Below are positions 1 through 10,262 of a DNA stretch of 64,000 bases, one piece after another. A program made the translations under genes and the position numbers. The DNA lies in assembly GCA_024734495.1 (NCBI GenBank), contig JALMQS010000225.1, positions 5,339,226 through 5,403,225 of the forward strand. The letters run 5' to 3'. The notes below the pieces were generated by a model. That model was given only the letters and a program-made list of their open reading frames with translations, searched no databases and was not told the DNA's origin. The stretch's first letter is position 1, and the number at the start of each line of letters is the position of its first letter. The DNA is from Forficula auricularia (taxonomy: Eukaryota; Arthropoda; Insecta; Dermaptera; Forficulidae).

Positions 1-105
1 AGAGTTTTAAATTAAAAATAATATTAAAATAAAGGTTTTAACTGAAGGAAGAAGTTACCGAGCATCGCTCGGTGCCTCTAGGTACTATATATTAAATACC
101 CAAAC
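1..105 (+). repeat. Repeat terminus with CCGAG/CTCGG hairpin (family H end)
   Basis: An AT-rich stretch ends in the hairpin CCGAGCATCGCTCGG followed by TGCCTCTAGGTACTATA. The same end occurs at 12,026-12,062, in reverse at 48,555-48,595 and in degraded form at 32,925-32,955. The upstream sequence (TTTTAACTGAAGGAAGAAG) also resembles the one at 32,910. This marks the end of a dispersed element. A terminal hairpin is what Helitrons have, but the CTRR end expected of them is not constant among the copies, so the class stays open. Confidence 0.5.
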
Positions 106-784
106 TATGTTCCACAGAACACTCTAGTTCCAAGGAAAGTGAAAAAGTGTTCCGTGAAAGCCTAGAATGGTTTTATTAACCGACTTCATTTTATATGAGA
201 ATTCAACATTCAACATTCTACCTAATGGCAATAAAATTTGAAGTTTTATCTTACTACTATTTTTATCTGTATTCTTGTTAGCTTGTTTGATTTTGTTTTG
301 GTGAAAATCCGTCAGGGGTGACATCTATTCATGATAGAAGGAATTAATAAGATAAGGCGAATTCAATTAAAAAAAAAAAAGAATTAAAATGGTAATGTAT
401 TCATATTTTAAAATCAAAATTAAGAACACACCACTCGAGGGAAATAAAATGATCTCTGTTTCCGCCAATGTAATTATTATTCAGTTTTATGTTAGAATAA
501 TAAATATGCATTCAAACTGTCCAATATGGAATTCTATATAGATATGTTGTGGACATTTTTTTCGAAATATGATTTTAATTGACTTGATCTCATGATAAAT
601 ACTTTAAAATTCAATATTTATGTATAATAATAAATAAATAAAAGTCTGTTTATAAACATAGATAATCTTTTATTAATTTAGACAAGATGCACAACTTTTC
701 TATAGTTCATTTCACAAATTCCTATTACACGTTACACGACGACCTGAGTATTTAATTAATTCAATAGTAGGAGTATTAATTCAA
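106..784. other. AT-rich intergenic DNA, nothing recognised
   Basis: I see no coding potential, tRNA or clear repeat. The longest frame (66 codons, minus strand, 124-324) is low-complexity translation without family resemblance. Confidence 0.6.
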
Positions 785-925
785 TCAAAATTTTTTACAT
801 TTTAGGGTACCATTTAAAATGTAAAATGGGAACCTATTATTTCGCTAATATTTCTGGGACCTAAAGCATTTTAGCTCGTAAACTGAATAAGAAACAAGCA
901 TGAAATTTATAAATTATATGTTCTA
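785..925 (+). repeat. Dispersed TAGGGTACC / CTCGTAAACT repeat
   Basis: The block carries TTTTAGGGTACC, GGGAACCTATTA and GCTCGTAAACT in order. The same order (TTTTTAGGGTTCTG, ACCTTATTAGAG, GGCTCGTAAACT, then ACTTGAAATTTACAG) recurs at 34,560-34,815, so this is an old dispersed repeat. It looks like the 'tagggttccgta' repeats common in insect genomes, but I cannot assign a class. Confidence 0.45.
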
Positions 926-1446
926 TTTCCGTCAAAATTAAAAATCTATTAAAATTCTAATCGAATGCTAATTAAGGGAAACGTTAAATTTTATTGTTAA
1001 AAATAAAAAATATTTTTTATCATGATATATAAATATATACCTACAGATAAAAGTTTTATGTTTAATTCTGTAAATACATTGATTTAAATTATTATTATTA
1101 AATATTATTTAAATACATATAGATAGGATAAACTGCAATAAGAACCAAGGGGGCTAAAACATAGATTAAAAATGTATAATTCTTAAAATAATTTTATCAT
1201 ATTAAAAAATTACTGCGAATGAAAGAGCAATTGCTGATAACGAACAAAAATAATATGCTTATTATAGGGTTTTAGTTTTAAAAACCTAATATAAGTTAAA
1301 TTAAAAACATTTTTTATTTTTTTATTTTAATAAATTAAAATTATATTTTGAATTATAAAGTTTCATTTTTTATTCTGAGCCCCCAGTAGCAAGCCTGTGT
1401 GTTATGCATTCATATTGTAAGAGCTGTCAACTTGTTGCCTATCTAC
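926..1446. other. AT-rich intergenic DNA
   Basis: Long A/T runs and short frames only. Nothing can be supported here. Confidence 0.6.
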
Positions 1447-1735
1447 AGGCGTTTTTTTTATTTATTTTTTTTTTATTTAATGATATTGATGTGAGAAGGA
1501 GATACACCAGAAGGTCCATCCCTAAAGGCTTGTATAGGCTAGCCCCTTCATCGTGAAAAGAACAGAGTAGAAGGAAAAGAAGCCGGGATCACGAGCCAAT
1601 CTCAGAAACTTAGATACAATTCAATATCCAATTTACTAAGGTTTTAGGGGCTTTGAATAGTGGTAAATTCTCCGCGCGATAAATTAGGTTAAATTTATCT
1701 CCCACTTTTTATCTAAATAGTGTTGTATAGGCCAT
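1447..1735 (-). mobile_element. SINE S2, 5'-truncated
   Basis: Read on the minus strand, this is the body and poly(A) tail of the SINE seen complete at 62,212-62,582. Shared blocks on the plus strand include GAAGGAGATACACCAGA, AGCCGGGATCACGAGCCAA and TCTCCGCGCGATAAATTAGG. The tRNA-like head is missing and the body ends at CTCCCAC. The plus-strand T-run at 1,449-1,480 is the reverse of the poly(A) tail. Confidence 0.8.
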
Positions 1736-2455
1736 ACATATACTTCAATAATCTTTTAAATTTTTTCTAAAAAATAGATTTTGAAAATAGAAGAAAAACT
1801 AAACTATTCCAAAACTGGGCGTGTTGCCCGCAAAACATCTGGGATTTTAGGAACGTTAAACTTTCATAAAAGAAAGCTTACGTCTTCCGCTATAATCTGG
1901 CCGCTTCATCAATTTTCAACACACGCGCACACATAAAATTATACATAAAATAAAAATCTCATAAGATCTGGATGAATGATTTTTGTTCCAGGATTCATAA
2001 AAATAGTTGACGTTCGCGATTTTGTGTTTATGTAATTTTTTTTCAATCTAACTCTAATAAAAAGTTACATCTATGAGCTTTTTATTAGTTTTTTATATTA
2101 TTTATAGTTTTACCTCATGTTTTGAAAATTTTCGGACCCTAAAGAAAAGTTTTATATTCTTCTTCTTAGGGCACTGTGAAATATTTTTTTTTAATTTCAA
2201 TCTAAATAGAGATTCCCGTGTCATTTACAAAACTTATTCATAAAGCTCATTAAATTTTCTGAGGAAGCTATTTTAAAAAATTGTATCTTATGAATATTAA
2301 GGAGTTCCATATTTTAAGGTTCGAATTTCAAAAAGTCTTTCTTTACGGTTATCCATGTCATTATAGAAATGAACTGTAAAAATTTCAGCCTTTCAGGACC
2401 AGCGGTTTGGTCTGTGCGTTGTCCGTCACTATGTCGCGGAACTGTTTTATATATA
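1736..2455. other. AT-rich intergenic DNA
   Basis: No gene or clear repeat is visible up to the MITE that follows. Confidence 0.6.
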
Positions 2456-2918
2456 CAGGGTGTTTCAGGAGGAATAGTAAGTATTTTGGGAGGTGGTAGT
2501 ATAGACGAATTGCAATAAATATGCCATATAGCATGTGTCCAATTTTTATTGAGTACAGAGATACAGCTGTTATTAGTATGTAACCAAATATCGGCATACT
2601 CAGCATGTGTAAATACGTGCGGCATGTTTACACGCTACAGTACAGTAGACTTGGCCAATAAATCACAATGAAAACTTCAATGTAAACTAATGCAAAACTA
2701 CACAACTTGAACATCAACACTATACTGCTGACATTCAATAAATACGCCCATAGCACCCCATAGCAACCGGTGTACCAAGAAACGAAACGAAAACCCATTG
2801 AACTCAGCTGTATCTCTGTACTTAATAAAAATTGGACACATGTCATATGGCATTTTTTATTGCAATTCGTCTATACTACCACTTCCTAAAATATTTACTA
2901 TTTCTCCTGAAACACCCT
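2456..2918. mobile_element. MITE with about 115-bp terminal inverted repeats, TA flanks
   Basis: The left end (CAGGGTGTTTCAGGAG...) and the right end (...CTCCTGAAACACCCT) are inverted copies for about 115 bp, reaching GAGATACAGCTG and CAGCTGTATCTC inside. Both ends are flanked by TATA/TA. The 200-bp interior has no transposase. Frames at 2,314-2,846 are translations of the repeat. A non-autonomous cut-and-paste element is the natural reading. TA flanks suggest Tc1/mariner or a related class, but the exact superfamily is unproven. Confidence 0.8.
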
Positions 2919-3525
2919 ATATAGAAGAAAATTTTAGGTTCCTTTCCCACCTTTTGGGTTTGAATTTCAAAAAATCTATTTGGATATTTAATAAACGTTT
3001 TAAGATTTTTTTATAAAAAGGAGTATTCCTTTAATATAAATTGTACAGGTGATTATAGATTTAAAGCTTTTTAACTTTAATACTTCTGGTTGAAAAATTC
3101 AGCAAATCAAAGCGTACGTTGACAGGCAAGTGTCAAATTGCAAAAAGCTTCTTGAAAAAGTTTTCATTTTTATATCATTTTACAAATGAATTGAAAGTTT
3201 TTTTTACAATTGATCTGAATTCTATTCAATTTTGAAGAAGTTTACCGGTTCTCATCAAAAGTTATGCCCTCGCGAACTATGTATTTAGATTAATTATCTC
3301 CTTTTTTAAAGTCGGATAATAAATAATTATATTCATTTGAAAGAAAACCTCATTTGACCACTTCTGGTGTCCGTTCACAAACTCTCTAGTATATCTCATC
3401 TAATTACATACACAATTTCTGTGCAGACAAAAAATGTTGTGTTATTTTAATTGGCTGTTATCGAAGGATCTGAACTGCAAAGATTCAAAACGTTAATAAT
3501 ATTCTTATTTTTTTTTTTTTACTTA
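2919..3525. repeat. Intergenic with an old repeat shared with 14.7-15.1 kb
   Basis: The part at 3,085-3,300 (CTTGAAAAAGTTTTCA, then TTTTGAAGAAGTTTA about 100 bp on) matches 14,730-15,010 in order and spacing. The rest is featureless AT-rich DNA. Confidence 0.4.
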
Positions 3526-3600
3526 GGGAAAGTGGTGTAGGTTTTAGGTGAAACATGATATTAATTAGTAAAGTAAAGGGTGTGTAGTTTCACAGTGAAT
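3526..3600 (+). repeat. Transposon end with GTGAAAC / GTTTCAC
   Basis: AGGGAAAGTGGTGTAGG followed by GGTGAAACAT and later GTAGTTTCAC. Equivalent ends occur at 49,033-49,085, 59,594-59,670 and 62,758-62,820. It lies beside the Tc1 relic and may be its terminal repeat, but no matching opposite end is found beyond 4,640. Confidence 0.5.
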
Positions 3601-3967
3601 GAAATAAAACTCAAAGAGGTTTATACAAACTCAATATATTTCGGATTATTAGTACTTGTGCTTACAATTCCATCAATAAAGTGAAGTTTTCCAACACCTC
3701 TAGCAGACATTGAACCCCATACCATAACTGAAGCAGGAAATTTTACTTTCCTTTTTAAACAATCTGAATTGAAAGCTTCATTTTCCTGACGAATAACTCT
3801 GCTTCGATTGCCCCCCCCCCCCCCTCCCAACACAAACTTCAAAACGAGACTCATCACTCCAATGGACACTAACTATTCCATTCATCACTCGTCCAATTAA
3901 TGTGACTTTTAGCCCATTTAAGCCGGTTTTTCTTTTGTATTAATGTCAAGAGTGGCTTTCCTTTCGC

Positions 3968-4026
3968 CTAAAAAAAATTAGTAAAATTACAAAAAAAAAA
4001 TTTGGAATAAGTTGCAATAAAATTAC
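3968..4026 (-). other. Intron-like GT-AG segment in Tc1 relic
   Basis: On the minus strand the coding text runs TATAAG, then GTAATTTTATTGC ... TTTTTTAG, then GCGAAAGG. Removing these 59 bases joins LGFKTYK to AKGKPLLT in one frame, as expected for Tc1 transposases. It is rich in T before the AG. Introns are known in some Tc1 transposase genes. A chance AT-rich insertion cannot be excluded. Confidence 0.45.
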
Positions 4027-4255
4027 CTTATAAGTTTTAAAACCTAACTTAAGGGCTTCTCTATAGTACGTGGATCTTGAAACACTTCGACCCACAGCAT
4101 CGCTCCAAAGAACAGATAATTCACCATAGTTCGAACGCCTGTTTTTTCTAATAATCTTCTTGAAATGCCCGTCTATCAGCATCTAATATTTTGGATTTTG
4201 ACGCATACCGAGGTTTTGTAGCTATTGTAACCTTTGTTTTATAAACTCAAATGAT

Positions 4256-4496
4256 ATTTCTGACATCATCATCATCATCATCAGCCTGTCGATAGCGACA
4301 ATCCACTGCTGAATATAGGCCTCTTCCATCAAATGGAAGGGGTTGGCATTAAGTCACCACGCTTGCCAGACGGATTGGTGACTAGGAATCAGATTATAGC
4401 CGATCAAATATCAATGCAGGGACTCGGACTCGAACCCGGGACTCCTGCTTAGAAGGCTAGTGTCTTTAAGCTCTCGGCTAATCCGATTTCTGACAT
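4256..4496 (-). mobile_element. SINE S4, tRNA-derived, with 11-bp target duplication
   Basis: Element 4,267-4,485 is flanked by the direct repeat ATTTCTGACAT (4,256-4,266 and 4,486-4,496). On the minus strand it begins with a tRNA-like head: box A region GGATTAGCCGAGAG and box B GGGTTCGAGTCC. It ends in the (GATGAT)n tail after CAGGCT. The body contains the reverse of CCACTGCTGAATATAGGCC, a block widespread in insect SINE/LINE tails. It sits inside the Tc1 relic and so is younger than it. Confidence 0.9.
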
Positions 4497-4644
4497 TAAA
4501 CTTTGATAAATTAACTAGATCGCCAATTTCCGCGTTTGATTTTCCCTTTTTAAATAAATTGATAATAATTGAGCGAATTTTTTCATCAACAACCTTTCCA
4601 CGAGTCCTTTTTACTAATAATAAACAAAACAAACTTTCTTTTAT

Positions 4645-5389
4645 TGGAAAAAGGCAGAGCCTACTTGATTATTTCACATATTCAAAGATTCTTAAAAAAA
4701 AATCGTGAAATGCAAAGAACTATTTTTTATATAAAAATATGTTTTTAGCAATTAAAAAATAATTTTAAGTTAAATGTTACAATAAAATGTTTTAAATTGT
4801 TTAAAATGTTGTTCCAAATGATAATAAAAATAAATATTTAAATTAAATTTACCGTGAATTAGCATAATTTTATTTAAAAAGAAAAAATATTGGTGGGCCA
4901 ATTGAGATGGGACGGGGCTCGTATATTCTATGGAATATAATGGGGAAGTATTGCGATTGCCTGTCTGGTTAATAACGAATTTGTGATTTTTATTTTTATG
5001 ATACATATCATATTTTGTTTCCCTTCGACCATTATCAATTAATATATTTTCATACTCGATGATGCTTCTATATACTATATTATTAACTTTAAGTGGGTAT
5101 GTATTGTTTTTTAAATGAAACCATGTTTGAGTAAATTTGAAGGTTTTGGTCATTTTCTATTTTTTTATAATATTTCGACAGACATGTATCACTAAATTAG
5201 TTCTAGTTTTTAATTCTGAACATCTTTTGTATTTAAACTTTTGTTCTAAAATTAACAAATGAAAATCGAATTCAAAATAAAAATTTTAACATGAGATTTC
5301 ATATATAAAAATACTATAAACAAAGCCCGGATATGAAATAGCTCGATAAAAGTAAAAATGAGTTAGAAAGGCAAACAAAGGAATAGTAC
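4645..5389. other. AT-rich intergenic DNA
   Basis: A 127-codon minus-strand frame (4,770-5,153) is present, but its composition is simply AT-rich (N, K, Y, I) and no family is recognised. I see no splice-consistent extension and do not call it a gene. Confidence 0.5.
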
Positions 5390-6440
5390 AGGAGTGTCTC
5401 GTAAATAAGTGGCCGGCTGAGGTATTTAGGGCAATTATTTATTTAGGCCTAGAAGTTTAACCGAGTCTGAAAACTTTCAGATAGTTAAGTGCATAGTTAT
5501 AGATTAGTCCGCTATATAGATATCGTTAATCCTGGTGACTTAATTGATTTTATATTAAGTGAATTTCCCAATAAGCATTTGTCTTGGCGGAACAAAGCAA
5601 CTTGAGACAATAGACCATTTCCTTTCGATCTTGGATATCGAGGCTTAATTAATGAATAGAAATGGGTAATGTATAAGGCTGCTTAATTTGAGCACCGACC
5701 CCCTGGTCACATCGTACCGAGGCTGACACCACGTGGACCCCAGCAACCGGGATATTGCCTGTGTTTATCATCGCAGTCTTGGGCATCTGACCGAGAAGCA
5801 TTATAGAAGTTGCAAGTGGTTTAATTAGCAATGGTTTAAATTTAATTAACTAACTGTCAAATTAAATATTTTACAAGATTAATTAATCTCAAGCAAAACA
5901 TCTTCGCAATAATTGCTTTAATATTATAAGTGTTATCTCTAAGTTAAGATCCGATCGGGAGTTTGTTTGGAAGGTTCGCTTGTACTGCTACGTTGCTTGG
6001 TTGGGTGTTATTGAAAGGCTGTCAAATTCAGGCCCACAAATATTCATGGTCTTAATCATTCGAAATGGGATTATTTATTGTAATAAAGGCGAATTTCATT
6101 ATAGCTCTCTAAGGAGAAATGAATTATTCATTTCCAGGAATAATTAAACCAATTCCAATTTTTGAAAAAGGAGAGTCGAGTTTTGTTGAGGCAGTGAAGA
6201 CGATTTTAGGTGAGTTTCCCGATTAGAGAGATTTGTTCTATGTCCATTAAGTATTCCCCATAGAGGGATTACAATTAAAAATATTGAGAGGAATTCATTG
6301 AATCGATTAGCTGCATAGGAACTCTTTTTAAATGCCGAAAACAAATTGACAACGCCTCAGCACGCATGTTAGATTAGTGCGTACTAAATGCAGTGTTTAC
6401 ACTAACCCTAGGGCATTTCGAAAGTTTGTTTATGAATAAC
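5390..6440. promoter_or_regulatory. Repeat-poor TAAT-rich block, possible conserved non-coding DNA
   Basis: This kilobase has less homopolymer noise, higher local GC (around 5,690-5,800 and 5,950-6,030) and no match to any other part of the window. TTAATTAA-type and TAATTA sites recur (5,647, 5,844, 5,880). One minus-strand frame (5,649-5,831) overlaps it but shows no known domain. The mix of low repeat content and homeodomain-type cores would fit a cis-regulatory element. This is inference only. Confidence 0.25.
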
Positions 6441-6502
6441 GTTCAAATATAATACGCAGATAAAAGTCATCGAGATAGAGATTTTGACTGAAACATTTTT
6501 AA

Positions 6503-6584
6503 GGAGAAAAACTCATCAGAATGTACGACGTTTCAACAAGAGAACTAGGTGTCGAAACGTCTCCATTCTGTAGAGTTTTTCTCA
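6503..6584. repeat. Imperfect inverted repeat, about 32-bp arms
   Basis: GGAGAAAAACTCATCAGAATG...CGTTTC is mirrored by GAAACGTC...ATTCTGTAGAGTTTTTCTC around a 19-base loop. It ends in GAAACG, like the other hairpin elements reported below. Confidence 0.6.
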
Positions 6585-7740
6585 TGCAAGATGTGCAATC
6601 TAGGTGGTCTAAGCCAAAATTGCTCTTTCAATAAACAAATCAGCAACAAAAAGAATCAAAATTTTCAATCATTTGAAGGGTCAATTTTAAACTTTATTTA
6701 GAAAAATAGATTCGAATAGATTTTTTTTTTTTGTTAATATGTCAATATGTTCATCAAAAAGTTTTAGAAATTATTTAAACGTCGCTTTTTCAACATAATA
6801 TTAGACAGAGTTCACAACAATTTCCATGTGATTAAAAGTTAAGGTTTCCAATAGAGTTTAATTTTATTGGAATAGTGTCCTCTAATACTGTCTACTTAAT
6901 CCGAGATGTTATGGGTAATTTTTGCTATGTTTTGTGAGGATAGTATTCACCCCCTTGAGAAGTGAATGCTAGTAACTTGCTATCCGGACTATTGGCTGCC
7001 TTTCGAGGTTTGTTTTGGCTGGATGTACTTTACATCAGTTCAAATACTTATTTTAATTAATAGCTAATGTGCTTAAAAACAAGCACAATAATCGCATTGA
7101 ATATTTTTAGATATTCCGGGGACTCTCTTTTGTCCACTTAGGTAGTACTTACTACTTAGACCACTGATATTTATTTACAGCTACATCATTTTAAAATGAC
7201 CACAACTATATTAATTAAAAAAAATTCTGATCTGAGGGTAAATTATAGAAATGGACTTCCAAAGGGTAAGCAATTCAATAAAGGAACCCACTGAAGTACT
7301 AGAGGCGTTTTTTAATCTGTTGCTTGTCGTAACAAATGAAATCGGCGTGTTTACTTTGTTGTTGTCCTACATAATTGAGTGCACATGAGGCTTCTGAACT
7401 ATCCCAAAAACTGTTTTGAAAATTCATTCTTCATCATTGATAACAATTCTTGAATATTCAGTGAACCGTAAAATAACTCACTAACATATCCCAAATGCAA
7501 ATGAACTCGGACAGAAATATATTTACTACCTAATATATGGTAGAATGACCATTAACGCAGTCACAGAACGAAATTGGGGTCTCAGGTATGGGTATCTTAT
7601 TTTGAATGCCATAAGCCAATTATGTCGATTTTATTAATATATATATATATATAATTAAGTTTTATTTAATGGTGAAAAAATGTTCATTTAATACAAGCCT
7701 AAAAATAAAAGTACGGGCGCTTATTTTAATTAGAAAATCA
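6585..7740. repeat. Intergenic with decayed U-family SINE at about 6,905-7,020
   Basis: The stretch CACCCCCTTGAG...CTAGTAAC...ATCCGGAC...TGGCTGCC keeps the order of the U-family SINE at 20,388-20,450 (CACCCCCTCGGG, CAGTAAC, ATCCGGGCC, TGGCTCACC). The rest shows nothing. Confidence 0.45.
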
Positions 7741-7964
7741 CAAGAGATTGACATCTATTAGATCTAAGATGGAATTAATGATTTTTAATTGTAATATGTC
7801 AGAACCCAAAATTTCGAGTTTCACAATCTCGACACCCCAAAATCCTGACAGCCAAAATCCCGACAAGCCAAGCCGAAATCCCAATATGTGAAAATTCAGA
7901 CGTTATTTTAATATTTTTCCGAGGCTTCGCGAGTTTTCAAAACATCATTTATTTTTTCTAAGGT
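7741..7964. repeat. Repeat fragments (U-family end; AATCCCGACA motif)
   Basis: GACATCTATTAGATC...ATTTTTAATTGTAATATGTCAGA resembles the U-family terminus at 20,320-20,370. It is followed by repeated AAAATCCCGACAAGCC-type text. Confidence 0.4.
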
Positions 7965-8395
7965 AAGGTTGTTAGCCTTGCGCTAAACCCCCAACTTGGA
8001 GGACCAGGAATTTTCTTTCGTGGTTTTCTTCCACTAGACTGGCTGCCTTACTGGGCTATAGAGGCCTATCTCCCCTGGTTTTGAAATCAGAGTATTCCTT
8101 CTCCTAGGTGAATTTAGGTGTCACCAACCAAGAGTAGAAGATAAATGATGAAAAGACCCCTAGCCCTCGAAAACCTAATAGCGTCGGGGTCGGAAGAAAC
8201 AAGAGTTGGCCAAGGGAGGCCAGATAGGAAAGTTAACAGAAAGGAGCCTGACATAAGTAAGTGGAAGCAATGTCAGACCCAGCTCGGAAAACCCCATGGT
8301 CGCCAACCACGTACTCATCATCAGAAATGAGCTCCTGAGCTCCAGGCTCAAGCTCTACAAGGGCGATTTGGCCATCGGAAGTAAGAAGTATTTTA
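7965..8395 (+). repeat. GC-richer block, probable unclassified retroelement fragment
   Basis: Composition changes sharply to about 50% GC, with text such as CCAACTTGGAGGACCAGG and GAGTTGGCCAAGGGAGGCC. The frames (8,145-8,330 the longest) show no recognisable domain. Such islands in this window are otherwise transposon-derived, which is why I suspect a retroelement piece. No second copy is present here. Confidence 0.3.
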
Positions 8396-8475
8396 ATATT
8401 TTATTAACCTTTTTAATATTTAAAAAAATATATATAATTTCTATATATATATTTTCAATTGAAATATCAAAAAAA

Positions 8476-8842
8476 TAAATAAACTATATTCAAACGGCTC
8501 CCAATCGATCGCGAACCCAAAGGTAGAAAATAATTGTTTCCTTTGCCCCGGACGCAATCACAACGAGAACTCGTCGAAAGACAATTATAAATTAAATTAA
8601 ATTGGGGAACGAAGAAAAGATTTTATATATTATAGGCAAAAGGATCAGTCGGGGTTCGAACCAGGGATCTTCGCATGTGCGCTGCGATGCCTTTCATAAG
8701 ACCCTTAGCTCATATATCCTCTTAGCCACTGATCCCCGAACTCAAGCTAATAACTAATATCTATGTGAATTATGGAATTTCTTTAATCTCTTCCTCGTTC
8801 ATTTCCATCATCTCTGTAGTGGCCTGACTATTTTTTTAAACT
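8476..8842 (-). mobile_element. SINE S1 (tRNA Ser/Leu-like), with a plus-strand fragment in front
   Basis: From about 8,590 to 8,842 the minus strand reads CAGGCCACTACAGAG, GAGGAAGAGATTAAAG, then the tRNA-like part (box A region CAGTGGCTAAGAGG, box B TGGTTCGAACCCC), then the tail AAAATCTTTTCTTC. It matches 24,085-24,420. At 8,476-8,590 lies a plus-strand fragment of the same family (TTCAAACGGCTCCCAATCG), so two pieces are opposed. The downstream end is broken by the Tigger element. Confidence 0.8.
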
Positions 8843-9593
8843 ACATCAATACCTCGCTTTGCGTCGTTTCGTTTTGCGTTTTTTTCGAAGTTGCGTCGCT
8901 GCTTAATTAGTACTAATTTTCACTGTGCGTCGTTAGATTTTGGAGGTTACGTTGTTTTGGGTTCGAGTCTTTAATTTTTTTTTTTTTGAAATTTTCTTTT
9001 TTTTCTAAAAGATGGCACCACTACGCTACCCGATAGAGTTGAAAGCATTTATTCATGAAGGTGGCTATGATCCGAAACAAGTCTTTAATGTTGACGAGAC
9101 TGGGTTATTTTGGAAACGTCTACCTAACAGAACTTTCATAACTAAAACAGAAAAATCTGTGCCAGGATTTAAAACTAGTAAGGATAGACTGACTCTTCTT
9201 GGTGGTAATGCAAATGAAATTTATTTTACGTTGAAAAAAAGCTGTTCAGCAAACATTGGACCAATTTTTTGTGAAAGAAAGCCGACTTACGACAACAGCC
9301 ACTATGGACTTATCAGACAGTGATTAATTTTAATTTTGTTTTTCATAAATTAATTGAATAGTTTATTTTGTTTTAATTGAATACGTTTTTTTGTCTTTTG
9401 TATGTATGTAATAATCTTTTATACTATTTCTGTTTTTTAAATGTTTACTTTGTTCAAATTTCTTTTTAAAAAGTAGTATTGTAACCCTGGAACCTATCTT
9501 CGATCTTTACAAGGTTTGCTATAGAAAATCTTAATTCACTTTGCGTCGTGTTTTTTGGAACGTAACCCCGACGCAAAGTGAGGTATTGGTGTA
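8842..9593. mobile_element. Tigger/pogo deletion derivative, TA duplication
   Basis: Element 8,844-9,591 starts CATCAATACCTCGCTTTGCG and ends CGCAAAGTGAGGTATTGGTG, inverted copies, and is bordered by TA on both sides. It interrupts S1 sequence. The interior keeps a piece of a pogo/Tigger transposase (9,012-9,190) and is otherwise AT-rich. At 748 bp it is far shorter than an autonomous Tigger and non-functional. Confidence 0.88.
9012..9323 (+). pseudogene. Tigger/pogo transposase fragment
   Basis: Part of the DDE domain of a pogo/Tigger transposase. The text VFNVDETGLFWKRLPNRTF around residues 25-45 holds the first catalytic aspartate (DETGL). It is followed by KSVPGFKTSKDRLTLLGGNA, both hallmarks of Tigger and jerky-type proteins. 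After about residue 65 the similarity stops and the frame runs into unrelated sequence with a long internal deletion. The C-terminal two catalytic residues are missing. The ATG shown is only the first in an open frame, not a real start. The related text at 19,000-19,330 (minus) is from a different Tigger, since the terminal repeats differ. Confidence 0.85.
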
Positions 9594-9740
9594 TATTCAA
9601 ACGCCTCCCAATCGACCGCAAACCCAAGTGCGCAATCACAACGAGGCCTTGTCGAAAGACAATTATTATATAGTTTAAAAAATAGTCAGGCCACTACAGA
9701 GCTGATAGAAATGAACGAGGAAGAGATTAAAGAAATTCTA
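9592..9740 (+). mobile_element. SINE S1 fragment
   Basis: TTCAAACGCCTCCCAATCGA, then CAATCACAACGAGG, CAGGCCACTACAGAGC and GAACGAGGAAGAGATTAAAG. It matches the front half of the S1 copy at 24,100-24,235. The tRNA-like part is absent. Confidence 0.75.
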
Positions 9741-9744
9741 TTGA

Positions 9745-9840
9745 CGCCAACCGAACCGTCTAAAAACCAGCCCGAAATGGAGGTATACGAACCGAACCGA
9801 GCCGAACTGAATATATCCTAAACGAACCGAATCGGAGACG
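9745..9840 (+). repeat. ACCGAACCG-type degenerate short repeat
   Basis: Several AACCGAACCG/GAACCGA units within 90 bp (AACCGAACCG, GAACCGAACCGAGCCGAAC, AACGAACCGAATCGG). A subterminal region of a hAT-type element is possible. See also the CCGG-rich end at 52,937. Confidence 0.4.
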
Positions 9841-9963
9841 ACTTTTACATATTCGAATTTATATGTAGGAGTGGAATATGTCTAAACGTCTATTAACAGA
9901 AACAATTTTTACTGGGTTTTTGATATTGTTAATAAATTATGTTGATTAATGCCCATTATAATT

Positions 9964-10262
9964 AGTAGATTAAAAATTCACTGTTCATTGGACAATGTTT
10001 TTTATTGAAGCTCTTATTCAATTTTTGTACAACGGTTTATATCTGTCATCTGTCAAATCCATCTAGACTTATTTTATTGTATCAATCTAGAAAGAAAAAA
10101 TTCTACTATTTCTCAATTATTTTTATTGTTATCTCAACCAATGTTGCTCTAACCAATTGAGTGCTTGAAAAAGTCTCGAGAGAGACGAAACGTTGTACAA
10201 AAATTGAATAAGAGCTTCAATAAAAAACATTGTCCAATGAACTGTGAATTTTTAATCTATTG
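9964..10262. mobile_element. MITE with 71-bp terminal inverted repeats
   Basis: The left arm 9,964-10,034 and the right arm 10,191-10,262 are near-perfect inverted copies (GTAGATTAAAAATTCAC ... GTGAATTTTTAATCTAT). The interior is 156 bp. At the right junction lies CTTGAAAAAGTCTCGAGAGAGACGAAAC in parts: a box, a GTCTC/GAGAC stem and GAAAC. No transposase. Confidence 0.85.

Larger units (their letters stand above)
3620..4640 (-). pseudogene. Tc1-like transposase, broken
   Basis: Cut-and-paste transposase of the Tc1/mariner superfamily (DDE), decayed. In minus-strand order: an N-terminal helix-turn-helix part with KGKSNAEIGDLVNLS, a second DNA-binding part with KNRRSNYGELS and VGRSVSRSTYY, then KPLLT-like text with NRLKWAKSHINWT, the catalytic-region block WSDESRFEV, and VMVWGSMSARGVGKLHFIDG. 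It is broken by several stops, a one-base frameshift before WSDESRFEV, a 14-base C tract inside the coding region, a SINE at 4,267-4,485 and a 59-bp intron-like segment. The C-terminal third with the last catalytic acid is missing. It cannot be active. Family assignment is secure from motif order. Confidence 0.85.

Noticed and set aside
4770..5153. 127-codon minus-strand frame
   Set aside because: AT-driven composition and no domain; stops are rare by chance in such DNA only over this length. Kept as unannotated.
5649..5831. Exon on the minus strand
   Set aside because: Good composition, but no family, no clear splice pair and no continuation.
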